From contig BMTH01000003.1 of NCBI GenBank assembly GCA_014649575.1, forward strand, positions 372,001 to 436,000: 64,000 nt of DNA, given 5' to 3'. Source of the stretch: Streptomyces griseoincarnatus. GTDB lineage: Bacteria > Actinomycetota > Actinomycetes > Streptomycetales > Streptomycetaceae. Every line of letters starts with the position of its first letter. The first letter of the stretch is position 1. This document shows, in pieces, positions 8,609 through 16,418 of this stretch. The position numbers were made by a program, and so were the translations under genes. The notes below the pieces were generated by a model. That model saw only the letters and a list, made by a program, of their open reading frames with translations. It ran no database searches and had not been told where the DNA came from.

Positions 8609-8974
8609 CTACCGGACGGCGAGCAGTTGTCCCATCGCGGCCACCACCGACGGTTCGACCCGGTAGTAGACCCAGGTGCCGCGCCGCTCGGAGGTGAGCA
8701 GGCCGGCCTCCTTGAGCTTCTTGAGGTGGTGGGAGACGGTCGGCTGGGAGACGCCGACGTCGGAGATGTCGCACACGCAGGCCTCACCGCCCTCGTGGGA
8801 GGCGACGGCCGAGAAGAGGCGCAGCCGTACCGGGTCCCCGAGCGCCTTGAACATGCGCGCCGTCCGCTCGGCCTCCTCGGCGGTGAAGGGGCGCTCACTC
8901 AACGGCGGGCAGCACGGCGCCACGGCGTCGGGGCCCTCAGGTTCCAGAAGCGGTAGCGCCTTGACGTTCGACAT
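8609..8974 (-). CDS. arsR: ArsR-family repressor (second copy, classical CxC type)
   Basis: Codes for 121 residues from the ATG at 8972-8974. It contains the classical arsenite-binding motif EACVCDIS (C66, C68) at the DNA-binding helix, QPTVSHHLKKLKEAGL, and an extra N-terminal pair C21-C22 (APCCPP). The chosen ATG sits inside an operator-like inverted repeat, which would give a near-leaderless message. An alternative start at 9094 has a better ribosome site (GGGAGGG) and would add 40 residues (MQYADAAAIGG...), so the N-terminus is uncertain. It is divergent from the 55-residue Cys protein and arsO genes, the likely targets. Confidence 0.88.
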   Translation of the reverse strand: MSNVKALPLLEPEGPDAVAPCCPPLSERPFTAEEAERTARMFKALGDPVRLRLFSAVASHEGGEACVCDISDVGVSQPTVSHHLKKLKEAGLLTSERRGTWVYYRVEPSVVAAMGQLLAVR

Positions 8975-9001
8975 ACGTCTATGTTGACACACGTCGAACC
9001 A
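8968..9001. promoter_or_regulatory. ArsR operator-like site over the arsR start
   Basis: A 34-base element bounded by TTCGA and TCGAA, with GTTCGAC/GTCGAAC inverted arms and a TCTATGTTGAC core. It covers the ATG of the second arsR. It matches the site at 9112-9145 at 25 of 34 positions. Confidence 0.6.
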
Positions 9002-9111
9002 GGGTGCCCAGGGTCGGCGGGTGTGGAATCGGTAGGCGAGACGGCCGACGATGCGGCTGGCGCCTCCGATCGCTGCGGCGTCCGCGTACTGCATGGCCGC
9101 ACCCTCCCGAC

Positions 9112-9145
9112 TTCGATGCATGTCTATCTTGACGCTCATCGAAAC
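9112..9145 (+). promoter_or_regulatory. ArsR operator-like site in the arsO promoter
   Basis: The second copy of the 34-base element: TTCGATG and CATCGAA arms around TCTATCTTGACG. TTGACG (9129-9134) followed after 17 bases by CATGCT (9152-9157) looks like a -35/-10 pair, so the operator covers the -35 box of the promoter reading toward the small Cys protein, arsO and arsI. Confidence 0.6.
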
Positions 9146-9201
9146 AAGTGTCATGCTGGCGGCACAAGCTATCGACGAACATCGAAGTAAGGAGCCGGGA
9201 G

Positions 9202-9369
9202 ATGGCGGCCGCCTCGAACCGGAGCGTCTTCACCCGCTCCGCCGCCCGCCGGATGGCCGGCGTCCACTTCTGCGACAGCTGCGCCCAGGTGTGCGACAGC
9301 GCCCGCCGGGCCCGGACTCAGCGCCGCAGCGCACAGCGTGCGTCGGCACCGCACGCCCCCCTCCGCTGA
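9202..9369 (+). CDS. Small Cys-containing protein in the ars operon
   Basis: Codes for 55 residues beginning MAAASNRSVFTRSAARRMAG; GTAAGGAGCCGGGAG gives a good ribosome site. The centre holds HFCDSCAQVCDSARR, that is C-x2-C-x3-C preceded by His, suggesting a small metal- or thiol-binding site. The rest is basic and Ala/Arg-rich. It lies between the ArsR-type operator and arsO, 50 bases before the arsO start, so it should be arsenic-induced. Possible roles are arsenite chaperone or thiol carrier; this is inference, and I do not recognise a named family. Confidence 0.65.
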   Translation: MAAASNRSVFTRSAARRMAGVHFCDSCAQVCDSARRARTQRRSAQRASAPHAPLR

Positions 9370-9419
9370 GCCGCCCCCGTTCCGACTCCCCCGAGCGACG
9401 AACCGAAGGAAGCACCGTC

Positions 9420-10775
9420 ATGGAGAAGCAGAACCTGCCCGTCGTGGTGGTCGGAGCCGGCCCGGTCGGGCTGGCCGCCGCCGCGCACCTCGTGGAGCGC
9501 GGTATCGAGCCGCTGGTGCTGGAGGCCGGCGCGTCGGCCGCGACGGCCGTACAGGACTGGGCGCACGTCCGCCTGTTCTCCCCCTGGGCCGAGGTCACCG
9601 ACCCCGCCGCCGAGAAGCTGCTGGCCCCGACCGGCTGGACGCGCCCCGACGGGACGACGTACCCGACCGGCGGCGACTGGACCGGGCAGTACCTCCAGCC
9701 GCTCGCCGACGCCCTCGGCGACAAGGTCCGCTACGGGGCCACCGTCACCGGCGTGGCCCGGGCCGGCCGCGACCGGATCGTCGACTCCGGCCGCGAGGAG
9801 CAGCCCTTCACCGTGCACATCCGGACCGCGGACGGCGGCGAGGAGCGGATCACCGCCCGCGCCGTCATCGACGCCTCCGGCACCTGGTCCACCCCCGGCC
9901 CGATGGGCGCGAACGGCCTGCCCGCCCTGGGGGAGAGGACGGCGGCCGACCGCATCTCCTACCGCGTCCCGGACCTCAGGGACCCGGCGGTCCGGGCCCG
10001 CCACGCCGGCAGGCGCACGGCGGTCGTCGGCTCCGGCGCCTCCGCCTTCACCGCGCTCGCCCTGCTGGCCGACCTGGCGAAGGAGGAGCCGGGCACGCAC
10101 GCGCTCTGGGTCCTGCGCCGGGGCATCGGCGAGGCCACGTACGGCGGTGGTGAGGCCGACCAGCTCCCGGCCCGGGGGGCACTCGGCCTGCGGGCCAAGG
10201 CCGCCGTCGAGGACGGACACGCGAGTGCCGTCACCGGTTTTCGCACCGAGGCGGTCGAACGGGACGACGAGCGGCTGGTCCTGGTCGCCGAGGACGGCCG
10301 GCGCCTGGAGCCGGTCGACGAGGTCATCGTCCTGACCGGCTTCCGCCCCGACCTCTCCTTCCTCTCCGAGCTCCGCCTGGCGCTCGACGAGCGCCTTGAG
10401 GCCCCGACCGCGCTGGCCCCGTTGATCGACCCGAACGTCCACTCCTGCGGCACGGTCTACCCGCACGGCGTGAAGGAGCTGTCCCACCCGGAGCAGGGCG
10501 TGTACCTGGTCGGCATGAAGTCCTACGGCCGCGCCCCCACCTTCCTCGCCCTGACCGGATACGAGCAGGTCCGCTCCGTCACCGCCGCCCTGGCCGGCGA
10601 CCACGAGGCCGCCGAGCGCGTCGAGCTGACCCTGCCGGAGACCGGTGTGTGCGGCGGCGCCGGCCTGTTCGACGAGCCCGGCACCGCGCAGGGCGACGAG
10701 GGCGGCGGCTGCTGCGCTGCCCCGGCCACGCTGCGGATCGGCACCGGCGCCCCGGCCGCCTCCGGCGGCTGCTGA
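9420..10775 (+). CDS. arsO: ArsO-type flavin-dependent monooxygenase
   Basis: Codes for 451 residues. The N-terminus has the FAD-binding Rossmann motif VVVVGAGPVGLAAAAHLVERG; a second nucleotide-binding motif RTAVVGSGASAFTALALLADL is near residue 195, and ATG-like VIVLTGFRPDLSFL near 305. This is the layout of flavin monooxygenase/thioredoxin-reductase-like enzymes encoded in actinobacterial ars operons (ArsO), whose substrate is not settled. The C-terminal 45 residues are unusually Cys-rich (GVCGGAG, GGGCCAAP, SGGC), possibly for binding As(III). Start chosen after GAAGGAAGCACCGTC. arsI follows 27 bases later. Confidence 0.85.
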   Translation: MEKQNLPVVVVGAGPVGLAAAAHLVERGIEPLVLEAGASAATAVQDWAHVRLFSPWAEVTDPAAEKLLAPTGWTRPDGTTYPTGGDWTGQYLQPLADALGDKVRYGATVTGVARAGRDRIVDSGREEQPFTVHIRTADGGEERITARAVIDASGTWSTPGPMGANGLPALGERTAADRISYRVPDLRDPAVRARHAGRRTAVVGSGASAFTALALLADLAKEEPGTHALWVLRRGIGEATYGGGEADQLPARGALGLRAKAAVEDGHASAVTGFRTEAVERDDERLVLVAEDGRRLEPVDEVIVLTGFRPDLSFLSELRLALDERLEAPTALAPLIDPNVHSCGTVYPHGVKELSHPEQGVYLVGMKSYGRAPTFLALTGYEQVRSVTAALAGDHEAAERVELTLPETGVCGGAGLFDEPGTAQGDEGGGCCAAPATLRIGTGAPAASGGC

Positions 10776-10802
10776 CACACCACTCCCTCAAGGAGGTTCA
10801 CC

Positions 10803-11255
10803 ATGTCCCGCGTGCAACTCGCCCTACGGGTCCCGGATCTCTCCGCTTCCCTCGCCTTCTACACCAAGCTCTTCGGAGTCGAGCCCGCCAAACTGCGCGA
10901 CGGCTACGCCAACTTCGCCATCGCCGAACCCCCGCTCAAGCTCGTTCTGATCGAGGGAGAGCCGGGCACGCCGACGCGTATGGATCACCTCGGGGTCGAG
11001 GTCGACAGCACGGAAGCCGTCCACGCGGCCACCACCCGGCTGAGCGAAGCGGGACTGGCGACGGCCGAGGAGAACGACACGGCCTGTTGCTACGCCCTCC
11101 AGGACAAGGTCTGGGTCCACGGCCCCGGCCAGGAACCCTGGGAGGTCTACGTGGTCAAGGCCGACGCCGGCACCCTGACCAAGCGGAGCGCCGGCCCTGC
11201 CGACGCCGACACCGATGCCGGTGACGGGGAACCGGCCGCCGCCGGCTGCTGCTGA
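10803..11255 (+). CDS. arsI: ArsI/CadI-type C-As lyase (VOC fold)
   Basis: Codes for 150 residues. One vicinal-oxygen-chelate domain carries the expected metal ligands Q5, H62 (MDHLG) and E114 (WEVYVV) and the vicinal Cys pair C95-C96 in DTACCYALQDKVWV, which is diagnostic for ArsI, the Fe(II)-dependent dioxygenase that cleaves the carbon-arsenic bond of trivalent organoarsenicals such as MAs(III). The C-terminal tail ends in another CC pair (AAAGCC). AAGGAGG precedes the ATG. It is last in the arsO operon, before a terminator. Confidence 0.9.
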   Translation: MSRVQLALRVPDLSASLAFYTKLFGVEPAKLRDGYANFAIAEPPLKLVLIEGEPGTPTRMDHLGVEVDSTEAVHAATTRLSEAGLATAEENDTACCYALQDKVWVHGPGQEPWEVYVVKADAGTLTKRSAGPADADTDAGDGEPAAAGCC

Positions 11256-11283
11256 CCCGCCGACGGCCGACCCGCACACCAGT

Positions 11284-11320
11284 GAGGCCGTGACCGGAAC
11301 AGGGGACCGGTCACGGCCTC
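11284..11320 (+). terminator. Terminator closing the ars operon
   Basis: A 14-bp perfect stem (11284-11297 with 11307-11320) with a 9-base loop, 29 bases after the arsI stop. Confidence 0.8.
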
Positions 11321-11464
11321 GCGCCGCCCCGCCCGCCCTGTGCGTACCGGCGTCTTCTCCACAGCCCTGTCGTGTCGGCGGTCGCAGGCATGCGCGTCGG
11401 CACGCGAGCGTCCCTGACTCGACGGCGGCCTGAAGCTGGAACACGCGGGCGTAGGCTCTTCGGG

Positions 11465-11860
11465 ATGCGGATAGGGGAGTTGTCCAAGCGCACGGGCGTG
11501 AGTCCGCGCTCACTTCGGTACTACGAGGAGCAGGGCCTCCTGACCAGCTCACGCTCCGACGCGGGGCAGCGTCACTTCTCCGGTACCGCGGTCCAGCGCG
11601 TCTCCCTGATCCGGCAGCTGTTCGACGCGGGTATGTCCAGCAGGGTGATCGCGACTGTGCTGCCGTGTGTGGACGTTCCGGGTGACCTGGGTGTCGCCGA
11701 GGAGACGTTCACGGCGATGATGCGCGAGCGCGACCGGATCGACGCCGACATCGCGCACCTGGTCGAGACCCGGGAGGCACTCGACGTGCTGATCAGGGCC
11801 AACAGCCGACACCGGGCGGAGCTGTCCACGGCCCCGGAAGCGGTGGCACAGGCGACCTGA
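11465..11860 (+). CDS. MerR-family transcriptional regulator
   Basis: Codes for 131 residues. The N-terminal winged helix (MRIGELSKRTGVSPRSLRYYEEQGLL) is typical of MerR; the C-terminal part is a coiled-coil dimerisation helix (MMRERDRIDADIAHLVETREALD) without the Cys pattern of metal sensors, so a small-molecule or redox inducer is more likely. A possible promoter CTGAAG-N16-TAGGCT (11430-11457) ends 7 bases before the ATG, suggesting a leaderless message. The oxidoreductase 106 bases downstream is the obvious target, as in many MerR/quinone-oxidoreductase pairs. Confidence 0.9.
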   Translation: MRIGELSKRTGVSPRSLRYYEEQGLLTSSRSDAGQRHFSGTAVQRVSLIRQLFDAGMSSRVIATVLPCVDVPGDLGVAEETFTAMMRERDRIDADIAHLVETREALDVLIRANSRHRAELSTAPEAVAQAT

Positions 11861-11966
11861 TGCTGTGATCTGCGTCTCAGCCGGTTGCCCCTCACATCAA
11901 TGTCAGAGGTGAGGATGGCGACAAGGCCCGGAATCACCGGGCCGGTCGTACGAGAGGCGGCGGAAG

Positions 11967-12890
11967 ATGGGGCAGGCGTGGGGTTTCGGCAGGTATGGCG
12001 GGCCCGAGGTGCAGGAGTTCTTCGATCGTCCCGACCCTGTCCCCGGTCGCGGCGAGGTGCTGATCCGGGTCGGCGTCGCCGGCGTGAACCCCCTCGACCA
12101 CCTTCTGCGCTCGGGTCTGGTCGACGGGCTCGACGGCGGACGTCCGTTTCCCCGCGTGCTGGGCATGGAGGCAGCCGGAACCGTGCTCGCCCTGGGCGAG
12201 GACGTCAACGGACTGCAGCTGGGTGACCCGGTCTTCGGCTTCGCGCTCACCGGTGGCGGCACCTACGCCGAGACGACGGTGCTGTCCGCGCCGAACACCG
12301 CGCGCATCCCGGAGGGTCTGTCCGCGGCCGTGGCGGCAACGCTGCCAGTGGCCGGGACGACCGCGGTGGACGTGCTCGACCAGCTTGGCCTTCCGGCAGG
12401 TGCCACGGTCCTGGTCAACGGGGTCGGGGGCGGGGTCGGTCTCGCCGTCGCCCGGCTGGCCGTCGGGCGCGAGCTGCGTGTGATCGGCACCGGGAGTGCC
12501 GGCAAGCGCGAGCACGCCGAGGCCATCGGGGTGCGGTTCATCGACTACACCGCCGAGGACGTCGCCGCCGCGGCACGCGAGCTGGTTCCGGACGGCTTCG
12601 ACGGGATCGTCGACCTGGCCGGAGGCGCCTCGCTGCGGACGGTCGCTCCGCTGGCCCGGGATCCCCGCACCGTCATCGCCGTGGGTGATATGTCGGTGAC
12701 CGATCTCGGTGGGCGTTTCGTCGAGCGTCGCGTCGACCGCGAGAACCTGGAGCGTTCGGCCCGGCTGGCCCTCGACGGACTCCTCGCACCCGTCATCACC
12801 GCGGTCCATCCGCTCTCCGACGCCCCGGCCGCCCTCGCCGCCGTCGAGAACGGTCACACCTCGGGCAAGGTCGTCATCAAGGTGGCATGA
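11967..12890 (+). CDS. Zinc-free MDR oxidoreductase, quinone-reductase-like
   Basis: Codes for 307 residues. It has the GroES-like N-terminal fold (GRGEVLIRVGVAGVNPLDHLLRSG, VLGMEAAGTVLALGEDV) and an NADPH-binding Rossmann domain with the motif VLVNGVGGGVGLAVARLA near residue 150. The zinc ligands of alcohol dehydrogenases are absent, so it belongs to the quinone oxidoreductase/enoyl reductase branch. The C-terminus (SGKVVIKVA) is typical. It follows the MerR gene on the same strand and is probably controlled by it. The next 234 bases hold no gene. Confidence 0.9.
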   Translation: MGQAWGFGRYGGPEVQEFFDRPDPVPGRGEVLIRVGVAGVNPLDHLLRSGLVDGLDGGRPFPRVLGMEAAGTVLALGEDVNGLQLGDPVFGFALTGGGTYAETTVLSAPNTARIPEGLSAAVAATLPVAGTTAVDVLDQLGLPAGATVLVNGVGGGVGLAVARLAVGRELRVIGTGSAGKREHAEAIGVRFIDYTAEDVAAAARELVPDGFDGIVDLAGGASLRTVAPLARDPRTVIAVGDMSVTDLGGRFVERRVDRENLERSARLALDGLLAPVITAVHPLSDAPAALAAVENGHTSGKVVIKVA

Positions 12891-13124
12891 GAAGCGCCCG
12901 GCCGTCCGACGCCGTCGGCCGCCCCTGCGGACTGGCGAGGACCGGTGGTCAGCGCGTCATCAACTGAGCACGTCCACCTGTACGACGAGCTGAGCCGGTC
13001 CGGCGCAACCCGTGCCGGACCACGGGTGCCGGCAAGGACAAGGCTCCGCATACGGGCGTGTGATTCAGCAGGAAGGTGCCGTCCGCCCGGAGACAGACGG
13101 CACTACGTCCCTTGCCCCGGCCGG

Positions 13125-13343
13125 CTACTTGGCCGCTTCGAGCGCGGCGAGGGCCTGCGCCCAGCGGACGTACTTCAAGTCGGCCAGGTCCGCGACGGTC
13201 TTGACGCCGAACGCCTCCTGGAGCAGCTCGCCGTCGCGGTCGGAGACACCCTTCAGCGCCGCCACGGGGGCGGCGAGTATCTCCTGCAGGCTCTTGTCCG
13301 CCCATGTCTTGTCCAGCACCTTGTCCAGGTCGATCGAGGCCAT
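13125..13343 (-). CDS. Small conserved protein, helix-hairpin-helix-like
   Basis: Codes for 72 residues (MASIDLDKVLDKTWADKSLQ...). The middle (APVAALKGVSDRDGELLQEAFGVKTVADL) has the pattern of a helix-hairpin-helix motif, which often binds DNA non-specifically; the end KYVRWAQALAAL is conserved-looking. GGAG lies 9 bases before the ATG. The gene stands alone, with an 18-base palindrome upstream and a hairpin (13076-13103) downstream. I recall similar small proteins in Streptomyces but no assigned function. Confidence 0.7.
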   Translation of the reverse strand: MASIDLDKVLDKTWADKSLQEILAAPVAALKGVSDRDGELLQEAFGVKTVADLADLKYVRWAQALAALEAAK

Positions 13344-13390
13344 GTGTGTCGTCTCCATAGGGCGCGGGCCCGGGTCGCCCCAGGGCCTGT

Positions 13391-13408
13391 TTCTACAAAC
13401 GAGTAGAA
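13391..13408. promoter_or_regulatory. Palindrome upstream of the small protein gene
   Basis: TTCTAC-N6-GTAGAA, perfect 6-base arms, 48 bases before the minus-strand start at 13343. It is AT-rich for this genome and could be a repressor site or part of a promoter. Confidence 0.4.
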
Positions 13409-13712
13409 GCATAGAGTTGCCACGGCGGATCAGGAGCGCCCTGCGGGTTGCCTCGCCGGGAAAGGCCGAAATCCGCCCCTGGCCCGACCAGAGGCTGCTC
13501 GGCGCGACGGCCGTTCGCTGGTGGTGGTGTGCCGGGAATGAGGGGACGCATGCCGGGGGTGGGAACCTGGTCCAGCCAGAAACGTTCTGCTGTCTGCACG
13601 TACAGGTAAGGAGCCGGCGCTTGTCCGCCAGATCGACGGGCCCTTCGGGGCTCGGTCCTCAGCCGTTCCGCACACGGTTTGTCGAGCAGGGCCCGCGGCG
13701 GGGTGATGAGGG
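13409..13712. other. Non-coding stretch before the CNNM pair
   Basis: About 300 bases without a supportable gene. It would be the leader region of the CNNM operon. A magnesium M-box riboswitch was considered; TACAGGTAAGGAGCC at 13601-13615 is only a weak match to the start of that motif and the rest could not be aligned, so none is called. Confidence 0.4.
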
Positions 13713-15050
13713 ATGAGTGCTGTGGAAGCGTGGCTGGGTGTGCTGGCCGTGTTCGTACTGACCGCGGGAACCGGCTACTTCGTCGCGCAGGAGTTCGCCT
13801 ACGTCTCGGCCGACCGGCTCGCCCTCGCGCGGGAGGCCGACGAGGGCGACAGGAAGGCCGGCCGTGCGCTGAAGGTGCTCGAGCGGCTGTCGTTCATGCT
13901 CTCGGGCGCCCAGCTCGGCATCACGGTGACCGGCCTGGTCGTCGGCTTCATCGCCGAGCCGGCCGTCTCCGCGCTGCTGAGGCCGGTGCTGTCCGGTCTC
14001 GGTGTTCCCGACGGCGCCGTCACCGGCATCTCGGTGGTGCTGGCGTTCGTCCTCGCCACGGTCGTGCAGATGGTGCTGGGGGAGTTGGCGCCGAAGAACC
14101 TCGCCATCGCCGTGCCGGAACAGCTGGCCAAGGCACTGGCGGGCTCCACGCTGGCCTACCTGAAGGTGGTCGGCCCGGTGGTGCGCGTCTTCGACGGCTC
14201 GGCGAACAGGCTGCTGCGCAAGATCGGTATCGAGCCGGTCGAGGAGCTGCACCACGGCGCCACACTGGAGGAGCTGGGCCATCTGATCGGCGAGTCCCAC
14301 GACCAGGGACAGTTGCCCCGCCAGACGGCCGAGCTGGTCGACCACGTACTGGAGTTCTCCGAGCGGACGCTGCGCGAAGTGATGGTGCCGCGCGTCGACG
14401 CGGTGTTCGTCCGCAAGGACGCCACGGCTGCCGAGGCCATCGAGCTCGTCGGAAGGTACGGCCACTCCAACTACCCCGTGCTCGGAGACCACCCGGACGA
14501 CGTCGCGGGCGTGCTCGGGGTACGGGAGCTGATGGGCGTGGCCGCCGAGCGGTTGACCTCCAGCAGGGCCGGCTCGCTGGCCCGGGGGCCACTGCTCCTG
14601 CCGGACACCCTGCCCCTGCCGGCCGCCGTGGAGCGGATGCGGGAGCGGGACGACGAGTTCGCCGTCGTCCTCGACGAACACGGCGGGGTGGCGGGCGTCG
14701 TCACCTACGAGGACGTCGCCGAGGAGCTGGTGGGTGACATCGCCGACGAGTCGGACACCGTCATCGCCGTCGCGGTGCCGGACGGGGCCGGCTGGCTGGT
14801 GGACGCCGGGCGCCGGCTGGACGAGGTGGCCGGTGTCACCGGCGTGGAGCTGCCCGAGGAGGACGACTACGAAACCGTGGCCGGCCTGGTCGTCGACCGG
14901 CTCGGCCGCTTCCCCACCATCGGTGACCGGCTCACCGTGGAGCTTCACGCCGGCGGCAGCGTCCTGATCGACGTACGCACGCTGGACCGGCACGTCCCGG
15001 AACGGGTCCGGATCGAGCGGCTGGCCGACAAGGCGGAGGAACAGGCATGA
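13713..15050 (+). CDS. CNNM/HlyC-CorC family membrane protein with CBS pair (first)
   Basis: Codes for 445 residues. The N-terminal CNNM domain (1-195) has about four hydrophobic helices, with the family motifs GYFVAQEFAYVSADR, SFMLSGAQLGITVTGLVVGF and QMVLGELAPKNLAIA. Two CBS domains follow (about 215-335), then a CorC/HlyC-type C-terminal domain (350-435). Such proteins are linked to Mg2+/Co2+ export or homeostasis. Its ATGA overlap with the next paralogue suggests that the two form a heteromer or are made in fixed ratio. Confidence 0.92.
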   Translation: MSAVEAWLGVLAVFVLTAGTGYFVAQEFAYVSADRLALAREADEGDRKAGRALKVLERLSFMLSGAQLGITVTGLVVGFIAEPAVSALLRPVLSGLGVPDGAVTGISVVLAFVLATVVQMVLGELAPKNLAIAVPEQLAKALAGSTLAYLKVVGPVVRVFDGSANRLLRKIGIEPVEELHHGATLEELGHLIGESHDQGQLPRQTAELVDHVLEFSERTLREVMVPRVDAVFVRKDATAAEAIELVGRYGHSNYPVLGDHPDDVAGVLGVRELMGVAAERLTSSRAGSLARGPLLLPDTLPLPAAVERMRERDDEFAVVLDEHGGVAGVVTYEDVAEELVGDIADESDTVIAVAVPDGAGWLVDAGRRLDEVAGVTGVELPEEDDYETVAGLVVDRLGRFPTIGDRLTVELHAGGSVLIDVRTLDRHVPERVRIERLADKAEEQA

Positions 15051-16066
15051 GTTTCCCGATGGCGCTCTTCGTCACCGTGCTGCTGCTCATCGGCAGCGGA
15101 TTCTTCGTCGCCGCCGAGTTCGCCCTGGTGGCCGCCAAACGGCACCGCATGGAACAGGCGGTCGCTGAGGGGCGGCGCGGCGCCAAGGCAGCACTGGCGG
15201 GGATGCGTGAGCTGTCCCTGATGCTGGCCGGTGCCCAGCTCGGCATCACCGTGTGCACGCTGGGCCTCGGCTCTGTCTCCAAGCCCGCGATCTCCCACGA
15301 ACTCGACCCGCTGCTGCACAAGCTCGGTCTGCCCACCGCGCTCAGCTACGGCATCGCCTTCGCCGTGGCCATGATCGTGGTCGTCTTCCTGCACATGGTG
15401 CTCGGCGAGATGGCGCCCAAGTCATGGGCCATCGCCCATCCCGAGCGTGCCGCGATGCTGCTCTCCCCGGCCTTCCGGGCCGTCGCCACCGCCGTACGCC
15501 CGCTCATCCGGATCCTCAACCGCGTCAGCAACGCGCTCGTCCGGCTCTGCCGGGTCACCCCGCGCGACGAGCTGGCCTCCGTCCACAACCGTGAGCAGCT
15601 CACTCACCTGGTCGAAGAGTCCGAACGGCTCGGCCTCATCAACGAGACCGACTCCGAACTGCTCACCCGCTCGCTCACCGAGCCGGAAACCCCGGTGCGC
15701 GAGCTCCAGATCCCGGCCGCCGCCATCACCGCGGCCCGCGCCGACGCCGACGCCGAACAGATCCTGGCCCTGGCCACCGCCAGCGACCGCACACGGCTTC
15801 TGGTCCGCGAGGGCGACGCCGTGCTCGGCTCGGTGCACGTCCGCGATGTCCTGGTCGCCCGCTCCCAAGGCCGGCCCACCACCGCACGTGCCCTGGCGCG
15901 CCCGGTGCCCGAGCTGCACGGCGAGACCACGGTGGCCGAAGCGATCGAGCTGCTGCGCCGCCGCCGGGCCACCCTGGCGGTGGTCCGCGACGGCTCAGGC
16001 GACCTCGTCGGCATGGTGAGCCTGGACGACCTGCTGGCCCGCTACCTCCAGCCCCGCCCGGCCTGA
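15047..16066 (+). CDS. CNNM/HlyC-CorC family membrane protein with CBS pair (second)
   Basis: Codes for 339 residues from an ATG overlapping the previous stop. CNNM domain with GFFVAAEFALVAAKR, LMLAGAQLGITVCTLGLG and HMVLGEMAPKSWAIA, then two CBS domains (about 210-335) ending the protein. Unlike the first copy it lacks the C-terminal CorC domain. The pair arrangement (long plus short CNNM protein) is common in actinobacteria. Probable role in divalent cation homeostasis at the membrane; transport itself is inference. Confidence 0.92.
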   Translation: MSFPMALFVTVLLLIGSGFFVAAEFALVAAKRHRMEQAVAEGRRGAKAALAGMRELSLMLAGAQLGITVCTLGLGSVSKPAISHELDPLLHKLGLPTALSYGIAFAVAMIVVVFLHMVLGEMAPKSWAIAHPERAAMLLSPAFRAVATAVRPLIRILNRVSNALVRLCRVTPRDELASVHNREQLTHLVEESERLGLINETDSELLTRSLTEPETPVRELQIPAAAITAARADADAEQILALATASDRTRLLVREGDAVLGSVHVRDVLVARSQGRPTTARALARPVPELHGETTVAEAIELLRRRRATLAVVRDGSGDLVGMVSLDDLLARYLQPRPA

Positions 16067-16082
16067 ACAGCCACCTGATGCC

Positions 16083-16112
16083 CGAGCGCCCGAGGCCATC
16101 CTGGGGCGCTCG
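16083..16112 (+). terminator. Probable terminator after the CNNM pair
   Basis: A 9-bp stem (CGAGCGCCC, 16083-16091, with 16104-16112) and a 12-base loop lie 16 bases past the stop. No T tract. Confidence 0.5.
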
Positions 16113-16418
16113 CACGTATCCCTTCGGGCGCGGCCGACGGCTCACCCCTGCGCCGACGTATCGATGACGCCCGCCGGGCCCTGGACGCACTGGAGCAGGA
16201 ACTCACCCGCTCCGTGCCCCACCCACCGACGCCGACCGCTCCGGTCGACGGCCACCGTCGCCCGGAGGCAGGCATGAGCGGACGGAGAGGGCCGTGACGG
16301 CACGCGGCTCGATCGTGACGAAAGCGGCCCTCGCCACCAGGGCAAGGCGTGTCGTGTCCGGCTGCTCCTCGGTGGTACATGACAGTCGACTTCCGCCACC
16401 GCCTGACACCGATGAAGG
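16113..16418. other. Intergenic region with a short coding-like remnant
   Basis: No intact gene. A plus-strand frame at about 16150-16205 reads RRRIDDARRALDALEQELTR, which looks like the helical tail of a protein, but it has no start and is preceded by a stop at 16077. It may be the end of a lost gene. Confidence 0.35.

Noticed and set aside
13409..13712. Magnesium (M-box) riboswitch before the CNNM genes
   Set aside because: Only a short weak match at 13601-13615; the conserved later segments could not be placed. A covariance-model search would decide.
16075..16165. 29-residue gene MPERPRPSWG... after the CNNM pair
   Set aside because: No ribosome site; it runs through the terminator hairpin and is Arg/Pro-rich noise.
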